From: Pelobacter propionicus DSM 2379
Lineage (GTDB): Bacteria > Desulfobacterota > Desulfuromonadia > Geobacterales > Pseudopelobacteraceae
Direction of reading: 5' to 3'
Length of the DNA: 64,000 nucleotides
Assembly (NCBI RefSeq): GCF_000015045.1
Contig: NC_008609.1
Location: forward strand, 1,807,501-1,871,500
Below the pieces are notes generated by a model. That model made no database searches. It was not told where the DNA came from and saw only the letters and a program-made list of their open reading frames with translations. Positions 1 through 9,620 of the stretch are shown in pieces; the stretch's first letter is position 1; the number at the start of each line of letters is the position of its first letter. The translations under genes and the position numbers were made by a program.

Positions 1-990
<990 letters not shown>

Positions 991-1002
991 TAAAAATGAA
1001 AT

Positions 1003-1035
1003 TCGGCCGGGGAAGGGCAACCTTCCCCAGGCCGA
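1003..1035 (+). other. Stable hairpin with GCAA tetraloop in the 23S-5S spacer
   Basis: Bases 1003-1008 pair with 1030-1035 and 1009-1016 pair with 1021-1028, leaving a single bulged A at 1029 and a GCAA loop at 1017-1020. That is a 14-bp stem about 12 nt after the mature 23S end. There is no T-tract, so it is not an intrinsic terminator. A role in rRNA processing is inferred from position only. No tRNA gene lies between 23S and 5S. Confidence 0.6.
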
Positions 1036-1128
1036 TATATATCGAAGCAAGCGTGCAAACCTAAACACCACAATGCAATTGATAATGATCTGTAGAGGCA
1101 GGTTTCAAACCTGTCCCTGCGAAAGATT

Positions 1129-1246
<118 letters not shown>

Positions 1247-1252
1247 ATAATA

Positions 1253-1289
1253 AAAGCAGCCCCATCACATCATGTGATGGGGCTGCTTT
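1253..1289 (+). terminator. Terminator of the rRNA operon
   Basis: A perfect 17-bp inverted repeat (1253-1269 with 1273-1289) has a 3-nt loop, ends in a short T run inside the 3' arm and begins with a matching A run. It lies 6 nt after the 5S gene and so closes the rrn operon. The symmetric A/T ends could also stop transcription arriving from the minus-strand gene at 1453-2952. Confidence 0.85.
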
Positions 1290-1452
1290 GCGTTGAAGCA
1301 TGTTTATGGCAGCGTGGGGAAAAACTCCACAGACTGTTATTGCAATTGTTTTTCTCTGGGTGCGGCATGCCTGCACGGCATATGTTTGATCATAGTTTGA
1401 TGTCGATACACAGCGTTTACTCTCTTGCTTCTTTCGGATTAGCGCGTCAGTT

Positions 1453-2952
1453 TTACGGTTTTGTATCTTTCATCGACCTGATCCATTCGTCCAGTTCTCT
1501 GGCCGCGATTTCCTTTCCACCGCAACCAAAGGCAATCGCGATCGCAATGGCGATGGCACCCAGGGTCAAACCGAAGGCGAGGTTTATGATCTCGTTCGCC
1601 AGTCCCATCTGACGCAGCGCCATCGCACCGGCAAGGACCATGATCGCGGTTCGTGCCGTCAGGGAGAACAGCCGAGGATTGGATGAGGTTGTGGAGATTA
1701 TGATCTTGCTGGTGAAGTTTGCCAGCAGCAGGCCAATGGCGAAAATCACGATCCCCAGCAGGACATGCCCGGCCAGCACGGTAAACTGGGTGAATAGCAT
1801 GGAAGCGATCTTGAACCCAAGTCGCTCCGAAGCCTCTATGGAGGCAAACAGCATGATTGCTGCCAGGGCCAGTTTTCCGGTTATCACCGAGGGAGCCCAG
1901 GTTCCTTCCACGATTTTCTGGCCGATGCCAAGTTTTGCCAGCACCGCATTGAAACCCAGTCCTTCGAGAAGATTGGTCAACATGTCGGACAACAGTTTGC
2001 CGACGACGTAGGAGACGATCAGGATGAGGGCGGCGGCGAAAAGGTTGGGAAGAGCCATCAGAAACAGTTCCATCATCCTGCTTACGGGCTGAGTTACCGC
2101 ATCAAGCCTCAAGGTGTTCAACGATGCAACGAGAATGGGGATGAAGATCAGAACATAGGCAACCAGTCCGAGAATCGACGATAGTCTGTGGCTGCCGAGC
2201 AGCCTGTTGAGTCCGACTTTTTCGCTCAGGTTATCGCAACCGATAGCTTCCAGCAGGCTCGTGACGATCCTCTGGATAATGCGGGCTACCAGCCAGCCGA
2301 TCAGCAGGATAATCGCGGCGGTAAAGATGTTGGGGAGAAAGTCCAGAATTTTAGTCAACATGTTCTGAACTGGGTTGAGCAGGCCCCCCAAGTTGAGTGT
2401 GCTCAGTACGGCAGGGCAGAAGAGCAGCATCACGAGCCAGAACACCGCATTGGCCACTGTTTGTGAAAGCGCCAGGTGTGCTTCACCCATGCCGGTTTTG
2501 TCACCCAGTTTTTCATCGAATCTGGCCGCGATCAGGCCGCGTGCGACAACGAGTTTGAGAACCTTGGCTGTCACCCAGGCAACCACCACGATGATCAGTG
2601 CGCCAAGAATCTGCGGAGTGAATTTGAATAATTCGTTGAGGAGTCCGTTGATCGGTTCGGTTATGAGTGTGATTCCCAGCGCCTGGAATGTGGCTACGAG
2701 AACAAAAAGCATGATCAGATAAAACAAACCCCGTGAAATCATGTTTTCCAGTTCAGGAGGCGGTTGCTTCTCGTCCGTACTGATCCATTCCGCGACATGC
2801 CTGTTGAGTGTGATCCGATGCAGGAGCTTGCGAAATAGTCCCGATGCAAGCAGGGCAACCACCCATCCGATGATTATGATCAACAGCGCTCCGACGAGAC
2901 GAGGGATGTATGAACCGGTCATCTGTGTGATTTGACTGAGAATCGTTTCCAT
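1453..2952 (-). CDS. Membrane protein with four TM-helix repeats (mechanosensitive-channel-related, CmpX-like)
   Basis: 499 aa with about ten or more hydrophobic segments. Four related repeats share the pattern P-x-(IL)-hydrophobic helix-G-W-(VL)-(VA)-(AK), beginning near residues 14, 115, 210 and 310, each followed by an amphipathic helix. This matches the conserved TM-helix repeat family (PF05552) that includes CmpX-type proteins related to MscS. I do not see the cytoplasmic beta domain of true MscS, so ion-channel function is an inference from family. The chosen ATG at 2952 has a good GGAGGG ribosome site; 18 upstream codons in the same frame lack one. The gene is convergent with the rRNA operon and monocistronic. 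Confidence 0.75.
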   Translation of the reverse strand: METILSQITQMTGSYIPRLVGALLIIIIGWVVALLASGLFRKLLHRITLNRHVAEWISTDEKQPPPELENMISRGLFYLIMLFVLVATFQALGITLITEPINGLLNELFKFTPQILGALIIVVVAWVTAKVLKLVVARGLIAARFDEKLGDKTGMGEAHLALSQTVANAVFWLVMLLFCPAVLSTLNLGGLLNPVQNMLTKILDFLPNIFTAAIILLIGWLVARIIQRIVTSLLEAIGCDNLSEKVGLNRLLGSHRLSSILGLVAYVLIFIPILVASLNTLRLDAVTQPVSRMMELFLMALPNLFAAALILIVSYVVGKLLSDMLTNLLEGLGFNAVLAKLGIGQKIVEGTWAPSVITGKLALAAIMLFASIEASERLGFKIASMLFTQFTVLAGHVLLGIVIFAIGLLLANFTSKIIISTTSSNPRLFSLTARTAIMVLAGAMALRQMGLANEIINLAFGLTLGAIAIAIAIAFGCGGKEIAARELDEWIRSMKDTKP

Positions 2953-3098
2953 GATGTACCCTCCTGTGTGGTTTTTGTTTATTATAAAACAATAGTATAC
3001 GGTCAATGGAAGTCAATGGGGGAACGTAATCTCTCGCTTCTGTTCCGAAACTTGACCACATGTGCATGTCGTCGTCCCTCCCGGTTTGCTCCGCTCCC

Positions 3099-3128
3099 TT
3101 GATTTTCACGAGGCTTCTGTTGTATACA
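3099..3128 (+). promoter_or_regulatory. Candidate sigma-70 promoter for the structured RNA upstream of tex
   Basis: TTGATT at 3099-3104 and TATACA at 3123-3128 are separated by 18 bp, predicting a start near 3135. No gene lies between here and tex, but a long rod-like fold and a terminator follow. Prediction from sequence only. Confidence 0.45.
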
Positions 3129-3134
3129 GAGAAC

Positions 3135-3372
3135 CGTTTTTGCCGCAAGACGCGCGCAGGTAGACCTTACTGTGCCGGTTTGATCGGTTTTGTGCACTGA
3201 AGCGTTGGTGAGCGCTCCGCTGTTGCTGGATCTGTCCGACATTTCAGGCAGGCGTGATGGGTGGCATGGAAGCCATGACCGATACCCGGATACGTGCATG
3301 GGGTTTATGGACAGGGCCTGGCGGCAGGGAGCCGACGAAGTGCATGAGAGGGCGGGAGCAGTCCCGCCTTTT
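3135..3372 (+). ncRNA. Candidate structured non-coding RNA, rod-shaped, possibly 6S-like
   Basis: The region folds into a long imperfect hairpin. The segments 3193-3198/3339-3344, 3203-3209/3331-3337, 3216-3218/3328-3330, 3220-3227/3320-3327 and 3228-3237/3309-3318 pair in register with only small bulges. This leaves a large internal loop and an apical hairpin (3260-3280). It is preceded by a promoter-like pair and followed by an intrinsic terminator. A closing stem, central bubble and terminal stem-loop is the architecture of 6S RNA, and the segment gttggtgagc also occurs in E. coli 6S, but this may be chance. Alternatives are a cis-acting leader of tex or another sRNA. No convincing reading frame lies here. 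The 5' end is a guess from the promoter; the rod itself starts about 3191. Confidence 0.5.
3351..3372 (+). terminator. Intrinsic terminator between the candidate RNA and tex
   Basis: Seven G/C-rich pairs (3351-3357 with 3362-3368), a 4-nt loop and four T residues (3369-3372). It lies 142 nt before the tex start codon, so it ends an upstream transcript or acts as an attenuator for tex. Confidence 0.75.
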
Positions 3373-3514
3373 GTCATTTCCCTCCAGAGCCCTCTTCCTT
3401 CTGTAACTTCCCGCAACCCACTGCTGTCAACAGACACTGTCCGCGTACGCCGTTTCACATAGTGTTCCGCCCATCGATCCTATGTGGCGGGAACCGGAAC
3501 CCAGAGGAGAAGCA

Positions 3515-5686
3515 ATGAAGCCGAATAATGAACAGCTTGCCAAGATCATTGAGTACATCATCGACGCCACCGGACTTGGACGCGGACAGGTGCAGAACTG
3601 CGTGGAACTGCTCCAGGGTGGCGCCACCGTGCCGTTCATCGCCCGCTACCGCAAGGAGATGACCGGCGAACTGGACGAGGTGCGCATCCGTGACGTGGAG
3701 GAGCAGTACGTCTACTTCCGCGAACTGGGTGAGCGCAAGTTGACGGTGCTCAATTCCATCGAGGAGCAGGGCAAGCTTACGCCGGAGTTGCGTCAACGCA
3801 TCGAGGCATCGTCTAAAAAGACCGAGGTGGAGGACCTCTACCTCCCCTTCAAGCCCAAACGCCGCACTAAGGCGATCATCGCCCGGGAGCGGGGACTGGA
3901 GCCGCTGGCGGACATCATGGCGGCCCAGGAACTCTTCTCGGGGAGTCCCGAGGAGGCGGCTGTCCCCTTTGTTAACCCGGAGCTGGAGATCCCCGACGCG
4001 GCAGCGGCCCTGGAGGGGGCAGGCCATATCCTGGCCGAGCGGCTTTCCGATGATGCCGACAGTCGCGACATGGTACGGCGCCTGACCGCCGAGCAGGGGG
4101 TGATCGTCTCACGAGTGGCGGCGGATAAGAAGGGGCAGGTCACCAAATTCGAGATGTACTACGACTACCAGGAGTCGCTCAGGGAGGTTCCCTCCCACCG
4201 CATGCTGGCCATGCGGCGGGGCGAGAAGGAGGAGGTGCTCTACCTCTCCATCGTCGCGCCCCAGGAGCATATCCTGGTCGGCCTCAAGTCACGGCTGATC
4301 AGGGGGGAGAGCGTCTTCAGGCCGCTTCTGGAGCGGGTCGTAGAGGATGCCTACAAGCGGCTGATCGCCCCTTCCATCGAAGTGGAGTTGCGCCTGGATT
4401 CCAAGGAGCGCGCCGACGAGGCGGCCATCGCGGTGTTTGCCCAGAATCTGCGCAACCTCCTGCTGGCGCCCCCGGCCGGGGGTAAACGGGTGCTGGGCAT
4501 CGACCCCGGCTTCCGCACCGGCTCCAAGCTGGCGGCCCTGGACGCTACCGGCCGTTTCATGGAGCATGTCACGATCTACCCCCACACGGGAGAGGCGCGT
4601 ATTCACCAGGCCCGACAGGAGCTGCTGCGCCTGGTGGAGACCTTTGATATCGAGATGATCGCCGTGGGCAACGGCACCGCTGGCCGCGAGATGGAAATAT
4701 TCAGCCGGGAGACCCTTGCCGGGGCAGGGTGGCAGATCCCGGTGGTGTCGGTCAGCGAGGCTGGGGCCAGCGTCTACTCCGCCTCGGAGATCGCCCGCGA
4801 GGAGTTCCCCGAACTGGACCTGACCGTGCGCGGGGCCATCTCCATCGGCCGGCGTCTGCAGGACCCCCTGGGCGAACTGGTCAAGATCGATCCCAAGAGT
4901 ATCGGGGTGGGGCAGTACCAGCACGACGTCAACCAGTCAATGCTCAAGAAGGCGCTGGACGGCGTGGTGGAATCCTGTGTCAACTATGTGGGGGTCGATC
5001 TGAACACCGCCTCCTGGGCCCTGCTCTCCTATGTCTCTGGCCTGGGACCTTCCCTGGCCAAGGCGGTCACTCGTTACCGCGACCAGAATGGCCCCTTCTC
5101 CTCCCGCACTACATTGATGAACGTCCCCCGCTTCGGCGCCAAGGCTTTCGAGCAGGCCGCCGGTTTCTTGAAAATCCGCAATGCAGGGCATCCGCTGGAT
5201 AACAGCGCCGTCCACCCCGAGCGCTATGCCCTGGTGGAGTCCATGGCCCGGGACCTGGGTGTCTCCCTGGGACACCTGGTGGCCGACCCGGCCCTGACAA
5301 AGCGCATCGACCCGAAGCGCTACCTGTCCGATGGCGTCGGCCTGCCGACTCTGAACGACATCCTGGAGGAACTTATGAAACCGGGACGTGACCCTCGCAG
5401 CCAGTTCCAGACAGCCGAATTCCGTGATGACATCCGCAAGATCGAGGATCTGCGGGAGGGGATGGTGCTGCAGGGGGTGGTGACCAACGTGACCGCCTTC
5501 GGTGCCTTCGTGGACATCGGCGTCCACCAGGATGGGTTGGTGCACATCAGCCATCTGGCCAACCGCTTTGTCAAGAGCCCCCATGACGCGGTCCAGGCCG
5601 GCCAACTGGTCAGGGTCAAGGTGCTTTCAGCCGACCCGAAGCGAAAGCGAATCTCCCTCTCTATCAGGGAGGCGGAGCGGAAGTGA
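3515..5686 (+). CDS. tex: Tex, S1-domain RNA-binding transcription accessory protein
   Basis: 723 aa, close to the usual length of Tex (about 720-780 aa). The order is an N-terminal helical region, the YqgF/RNase H-like fold (GIDPGFRTG near residue 330), helix-hairpin-helix DNA-binding motifs (YVSGLGPSLAKAV, VPRFGAKAFEQ) and a C-terminal S1 domain (residues about 645-720, VTAFGAFVDIG). Tex is a conserved nucleic-acid-binding factor affecting transcription and RNA quality control. The ATG at 3515 has an AGAGGAG site 5 nt upstream and is preferred to an in-frame ATG at 3482 that lacks one. It appears to be transcribed alone; a terminator and a candidate RNA lie upstream. Confidence 0.95.
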   Translation: MKPNNEQLAKIIEYIIDATGLGRGQVQNCVELLQGGATVPFIARYRKEMTGELDEVRIRDVEEQYVYFRELGERKLTVLNSIEEQGKLTPELRQRIEASSKKTEVEDLYLPFKPKRRTKAIIARERGLEPLADIMAAQELFSGSPEEAAVPFVNPELEIPDAAAALEGAGHILAERLSDDADSRDMVRRLTAEQGVIVSRVAADKKGQVTKFEMYYDYQESLREVPSHRMLAMRRGEKEEVLYLSIVAPQEHILVGLKSRLIRGESVFRPLLERVVEDAYKRLIAPSIEVELRLDSKERADEAAIAVFAQNLRNLLLAPPAGGKRVLGIDPGFRTGSKLAALDATGRFMEHVTIYPHTGEARIHQARQELLRLVETFDIEMIAVGNGTAGREMEIFSRETLAGAGWQIPVVSVSEAGASVYSASEIAREEFPELDLTVRGAISIGRRLQDPLGELVKIDPKSIGVGQYQHDVNQSMLKKALDGVVESCVNYVGVDLNTASWALLSYVSGLGPSLAKAVTRYRDQNGPFSSRTTLMNVPRFGAKAFEQAAGFLKIRNAGHPLDNSAVHPERYALVESMARDLGVSLGHLVADPALTKRIDPKRYLSDGVGLPTLNDILEELMKPGRDPRSQFQTAEFRDDIRKIEDLREGMVLQGVVTNVTAFGAFVDIGVHQDGLVHISHLANRFVKSPHDAVQAGQLVRVKVLSADPKRKRISLSIREAERK

Positions 5687-5789
5687 GTAAGGCGTTAAGA
5701 GTGAGGGGTGAGGCGTAAGGGGGCGCGATTGACTTTGCCGGCGCACTCTGTTAGGTATAGACACCTTTTTTGACGCTAAAAGGAGCACA

Positions 5790-6467
5790 ATGGACGATTT
5801 TCTGCTCAAAATCTCGGTCATGCTCGTGCCGGGGATGCTGGCCATCACCTGCCATGAGGTATCCCACGGCTATATTGCCTGGCATTTCGGCGACCCCACG
5901 GCGCGCATGCTGGGCAGGCTGACCCTGAATCCCCTGAAGCACCTCGATCCCATCGGCACCCTGATGATCTTCTTCATCGGCATCGGTTGGGCCAAGCCGG
6001 TTCCGGTGGTGTTCGAAAATCTGCGCAATCCCAAGAAGGATATGATCTGGGTCGCGGCGGCCGGGCCGATTACCAATCTTGTCTTGGCAGCGCTCTCCGC
6101 CCTCCTGCTGCGGGGCGTGGTTGCCCTGGAAAGTCCTGACGCCCTGTCGCCGGCGACGTTCATCGTCGAGCCGCTGGTGCTGATGCTGGCCTTTTCCGTC
6201 TACATCAACCTGCTGCTGTCGATCTTCAACATGATCCCGCTGCCCCCGCTGGATGGCGGCCGGGTGCTGGTGGGGCTCCTGCCGTATCGCCAGGCCAACG
6301 CCTGGTCGCGGCTCGAGCCCTATGGCATGCTGATCATCATCGTGCTGGTCTTCTTCACCAACCTGTTTTCCTATGTCATATCGCCGCTGCTGGGCGCTGC
6401 CGTCCATCTGCTGGCAGGTCCCCAGAGTGGGCTGGTGCTGGGAGTGACCAGCCTGATGATGCGCTGA
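5790..6467 (+). CDS. Site-2 protease family (M50) membrane metalloprotease
   Basis: 225 aa integral membrane protein. The zinc motif HEVSH is at residues 22-26 in the first membrane helix, and the second metal-ligand motif N-x-x-P-x-P-P-L-D-G-G has its Asp at 155. This is the short SREBP-like M50 class, lacking a PDZ domain. The substrate cannot be inferred. It is the first gene of a run with trpS, scpA, mscL and scpB, all on the plus strand with short gaps. Such a zinc metallopeptidase before trpS and scpA is common in Geobacter relatives. Confidence 0.9.
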   Translation: MDDFLLKISVMLVPGMLAITCHEVSHGYIAWHFGDPTARMLGRLTLNPLKHLDPIGTLMIFFIGIGWAKPVPVVFENLRNPKKDMIWVAAAGPITNLVLAALSALLLRGVVALESPDALSPATFIVEPLVLMLAFSVYINLLLSIFNMIPLPPLDGGRVLVGLLPYRQANAWSRLEPYGMLIIIVLVFFTNLFSYVISPLLGAAVHLLAGPQSGLVLGVTSLMMR

Positions 6468-6538
6468 AGCGAAAGTCGCCATTACCCATCATGCTTCCCG
6501 CTGGTCAGGGGGTATGAAGCCATAAGGAGTCGTGATAG

Positions 6539-7519
6539 ATGAAAGAGCGTGTTGTCAGCGGCATGAGGCCCACCGGGCGCCTGCACATAGGTCATTTTCA
6601 TGGAGTTCTGGAAAACTGGATCAGGATTCAGGATCAGATGGAGTGCTTCTTCTTTGTGGCGGACTGGCATTCATTGACCACGGAATACGCCGATACGGCG
6701 GCCATCAGGGACAATATCCGCGAGATGGTGCTGGACTGGGTCGCCTTCGGACTTGACCCCGAAAAAACGGTGGTCTTCCGCCAGAGCCTGGTCCCCCACC
6801 ATGCCGAACTGAACCTGATACTCTCCATGATCACGCCGGTCTCCTGGCTGGAGCGTAACCCAACCTTCAAGGAGATGCTGGACAATATCCAACAGCGTGA
6901 CCTCTCCACCTTCGGTTTTCTCGGTTATCCGGTGCTGATGGCCGCCGATATCATCCTCTACAAGGCCACCCGCGTGCCGGTTGGGCAGGACCAGTTACCC
7001 CACCTGGAGATCACCCGCGAGATCGCTCGGCGCTTCAACCATCTTTATGGCCAGGTGTTCCCCGAACCGGCCGCCCTGCTGACCGAGACACCCAAGCTCT
7101 TGGGGCTTGACGGCCGCAAGATGAGCAAGTCCTACAACAACTCCATCTACCTGTCGGACACGGCCGAGGAGACCGAGAAGAAGATCAAGTCCATGATGAC
7201 CGATCCGGCCCGCATGCGGCGCAGCGATGCGGGCGATCCGGAGGTGTGCGTAGCCTTTAACCTGCACCGCATCTATGTCCCCCAGGAACAGCAGGACGAG
7301 ATCGTTCCGGCCTGCCGCAACGCATCCATCGGCTGCGTAGAGTGCAAGAAGATCCTGGCCAAATACCTGAACGAGCGCCTGGCTCCCTTCCGAGCCAAGC
7401 GGGTGGAGCTTACCCAAAAGTCCGACTTCGTCGACAACCTCCTCCACAATGGCAGCAAACGGGCGTCCGTCATCTCCGATGCCGTCATGGCGGAGGCTCG
7501 CGCAGCCCTGAAGCTGTGA
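6539..7519 (+). CDS. trpS: Tryptophanyl-tRNA synthetase
   Basis: 326 aa class Ic synthetase that charges tRNA-Trp. It has the HIGH signature at residues 16-19, the KMSKS signature at 194-198 and the family segment G-x-D-Q (VPVGQDQ, near 147-152). Length is normal for bacterial TrpRS. ATG 6539 is preceded by AAGGAG. It lies 71 bp after the M50 protease and 13 bp before scpA, suggesting co-transcription. Confidence 0.97.
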   Translation: MKERVVSGMRPTGRLHIGHFHGVLENWIRIQDQMECFFFVADWHSLTTEYADTAAIRDNIREMVLDWVAFGLDPEKTVVFRQSLVPHHAELNLILSMITPVSWLERNPTFKEMLDNIQQRDLSTFGFLGYPVLMAADIILYKATRVPVGQDQLPHLEITREIARRFNHLYGQVFPEPAALLTETPKLLGLDGRKMSKSYNNSIYLSDTAEETEKKIKSMMTDPARMRRSDAGDPEVCVAFNLHRIYVPQEQQDEIVPACRNASIGCVECKKILAKYLNERLAPFRAKRVELTQKSDFVDNLLHNGSKRASVISDAVMAEARAALKL

Positions 7520-7532
7520 GACCGGACAATCC

Positions 7533-8351
7533 ATGAGTTCCACCAGCGGCCAGCAGGAGGAGAACCTTCCCCTGGAGGGTTTCCAGGATGTCTACCACGT
7601 GCGCCTGGACAAGTTCGACGGTCCCCTGGATCTCCTGCTGCATCTGATCAGGAAGAACGAACTGGACATCCGCGACATCCCCATCGCCGACATCACCCGC
7701 CAGTACCTGGAATACATCAGGCTGATGAAGGATCTGAACCTGGATGTGGCCGGTGATTTCCTGCTCATGGCCTCCACGTTGCTCCAGATCAAATCTGCAA
7801 TGCTGCTCCCCCTGGACGAGCAGGAGCAGGAGGGGGACGAGGAGGCAGACCCGCGCGCCGAACTGGTGCGGCGCCTCCTTGAGTACCAGCGCTACAAGGA
7901 GGCCGGCACTTTGATGGGAGCACGGGCGCTGCTGGGGCGGGAGGTGTTCACCCGCCCCTTCTGCGAATCCGAGATTGTGGCTGCCCACCAGGAAGAGGGA
8001 CCGCTTGAGCTTGAACTCTTCGACCTGGTGGATGCCTTCCGCTCGCTTTTGAGCCGCATACCGGTGGAGAGCTTCCACGAGGTGGCTGCCGCGGATGTCC
8101 TGAGCATCGCCGACAGCATCAACGAGATCCTGGGGCTGCTCCAGGAACGGGAGATGATTGCATTTGACGAACTTGTCAGGGATGACTTCACCCGCGAACG
8201 GGTGATTGTAACCTTCCTGGCTCTGCTTGAACTGTGCCGGCTCAGGATGATCCGAATCTACCAGAATCGGGACCAGGGCAGTATCTGGTTCCTTCCCGCC
8301 GTGGTTGAAGTAGCCGACGACGAGAGCGTCGCGGACATATCTGCTATCTAG
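7533..8351 (+). CDS. scpA: Segregation and condensation protein ScpA (kleisin)
   Basis: 272 aa. The N-terminal kleisin region (F-x-G-P-L-D-L-L-L-H-L-I, residues about 28-39) binds the Smc neck, and the C-terminal winged helix (about 200-255) binds the Smc head. ScpA forms the Smc-ScpAB condensin complex with ScpB, encoded about 0.5 kb downstream but separated by mscL. The start ATG 7533 follows trpS by 13 bp. Confidence 0.95.
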   Translation: MSSTSGQQEENLPLEGFQDVYHVRLDKFDGPLDLLLHLIRKNELDIRDIPIADITRQYLEYIRLMKDLNLDVAGDFLLMASTLLQIKSAMLLPLDEQEQEGDEEADPRAELVRRLLEYQRYKEAGTLMGARALLGREVFTRPFCESEIVAAHQEEGPLELELFDLVDAFRSLLSRIPVESFHEVAAADVLSIADSINEILGLLQEREMIAFDELVRDDFTRERVIVTFLALLELCRLRMIRIYQNRDQGSIWFLPAVVEVADDESVADISAI

Positions 8352-8363
8352 AGGAGGCGTACC

Positions 8364-8801
8364 ATGCTTAAGGAATTCAAGGAGTTCGCAATCAGGGGGA
8401 ACGTCATTGACCTGGCAATCGGTATCATCATCGGTGGCGCGTTCGGCAAGATCGTCGACTCTCTGGTCAAGGACGTGATCATGCCGCCGGTCGGCATGAT
8501 CATGGGCAAGATGGATTTCGCCTCGCTGTTCCTCAACCTGTCCGGAACCGAGTACGCGACCCTGGCCGAAGCCAAGAAGGCCGGAGCCGCCACCCTGAAT
8601 TATGGTATATTCATCAGCACCATCGTCGATTTCCTGATTATGGCTTTCGTCGTCTTCCTGATGGTCAAGCAGATCAACCGTATGAAGAAGGAGGCTCCCG
8701 CTCCTGTTGCTGCATCGGACAGCAAGGACTGCCCCTTCTGTCTTTCACCGATTCCGCTGCAGGCGACCCGCTGCCCGCACTGCACGTCAAACCTGAAGTA
8801 A
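8364..8801 (+). CDS. mscL: Large-conductance mechanosensitive channel MscL with C-terminal zinc ribbon
   Basis: 145 aa. It has the conserved N-terminal amphipathic helix and the TM1 glycine-rich pore lining ([13 protein letters not shown]). TM2 spans about residues 80-102. The usual charged C-terminal bundle is replaced by a linker and a CxxC-x10-CxxC module (Cys 123, 126, 137, 140) that should bind zinc. MscL releases osmolytes on hypo-osmotic shock. The AGAGGAGG site precedes the ATG. Its position between scpA and scpB looks like an insertion into an older scpAB pair. Confidence 0.93.
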   Translation: MLKEFKEFAIRGNVIDLAIGIIIGGAFGKIVDSLVKDVIMPPVGMIMGKMDFASLFLNLSGTEYATLAEAKKAGAATLNYGIFISTIVDFLIMAFVVFLMVKQINRMKKEAPAPVAASDSKDCPFCLSPIPLQATRCPHCTSNLK

Positions 8802-8847
8802 GCAAGAGGGAAACAGCCTCTTTCATGTCTAAAAACGGACGCTTTTG

Positions 8848-9468
8848 ATGAATCTGTCGGCTGTTGTTGAAAGTGTCATCTTCAGCGCGGACACGCCCCT
8901 GTCGCTGGACAAACTGTGCGAACTGCTCCCCGAGTACGAGCGGGGCGCCATCAGGGATGTACTGCGCGATCTGGTCTCACTGCATGAGGTGAGGAACGGG
9001 GGCTTTCAGCTGGTCAACATTGCCGGCGGATGGCAGTTTCGTACCCCATCCTCCCTCCAGCAGTATGTGGTTCGCAACGTCAAGGCAAAGTCGGCCAAGT
9101 TTTCCCAGTCCTCCCTGGAAACCCTGGCCATCGTGGCCTATCGCCAACCGGTGACCCGCGCCGAAATAGAGTACCTGCGCGGCGTGGATTGCGGCGGCGT
9201 GCTGAGAACCCTGCTGGAGAGGAAACTGATCCGTATCCTGGGAAAGAAGGACATCCCGGGTCGGCCGTTGATCTACGGCACCTCCAGGGAATTCCTGGAG
9301 GTCTTTGGTCTGAAAGACCTGAAGAGCCTTCCCACCCTGAAGGAGATCCAGGCCCTGGACGATGTTCCCCTGTTTGAGCGGCAGGAGGAACTGTTGCTGG
9401 ATGGTGTCGGCGCTGCTTCCACCCTGACCCAGGTCGCCCTTGACCTGCAGGGAGAACCGGAGCAGTGA
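8848..9468 (+). CDS. scpB: Segregation and condensation protein ScpB
   Basis: 206 aa with two winged-helix domains. Family hallmarks seen are ESVIFSADTPLS near the start, L-x-T-L-A-I-V-A-Y-R-Q-P-V-T-R-A-E-I and the G-R-P-L-I-Y-G-T segment. ScpB dimerises and binds ScpA in the Smc condensin. A TTG directly before the ATG could also initiate. The ribosome site is weak, so expression may rely on translation of the preceding mscL 46 bp upstream. It ends the operon that begins at 5790. Confidence 0.94.
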   Translation: MNLSAVVESVIFSADTPLSLDKLCELLPEYERGAIRDVLRDLVSLHEVRNGGFQLVNIAGGWQFRTPSSLQQYVVRNVKAKSAKFSQSSLETLAIVAYRQPVTRAEIEYLRGVDCGGVLRTLLERKLIRILGKKDIPGRPLIYGTSREFLEVFGLKDLKSLPTLKEIQALDDVPLFERQEELLLDGVGAASTLTQVALDLQGEPEQ

Positions 9469-9620
9469 TGTCCCGGGCACCCTTTCCGCTGTAATCCGAA
9501 AAAAAGCGACTCCCGGGGAAGAGCCAAACTTCGGGTGAGAACAGGAGATTTCTGAGTACTGACTTTCACGAGGCCACACTATCCGTTTTTTGTTCTGAAT
9601 CCGCTCACAGGAGGTGGAGC

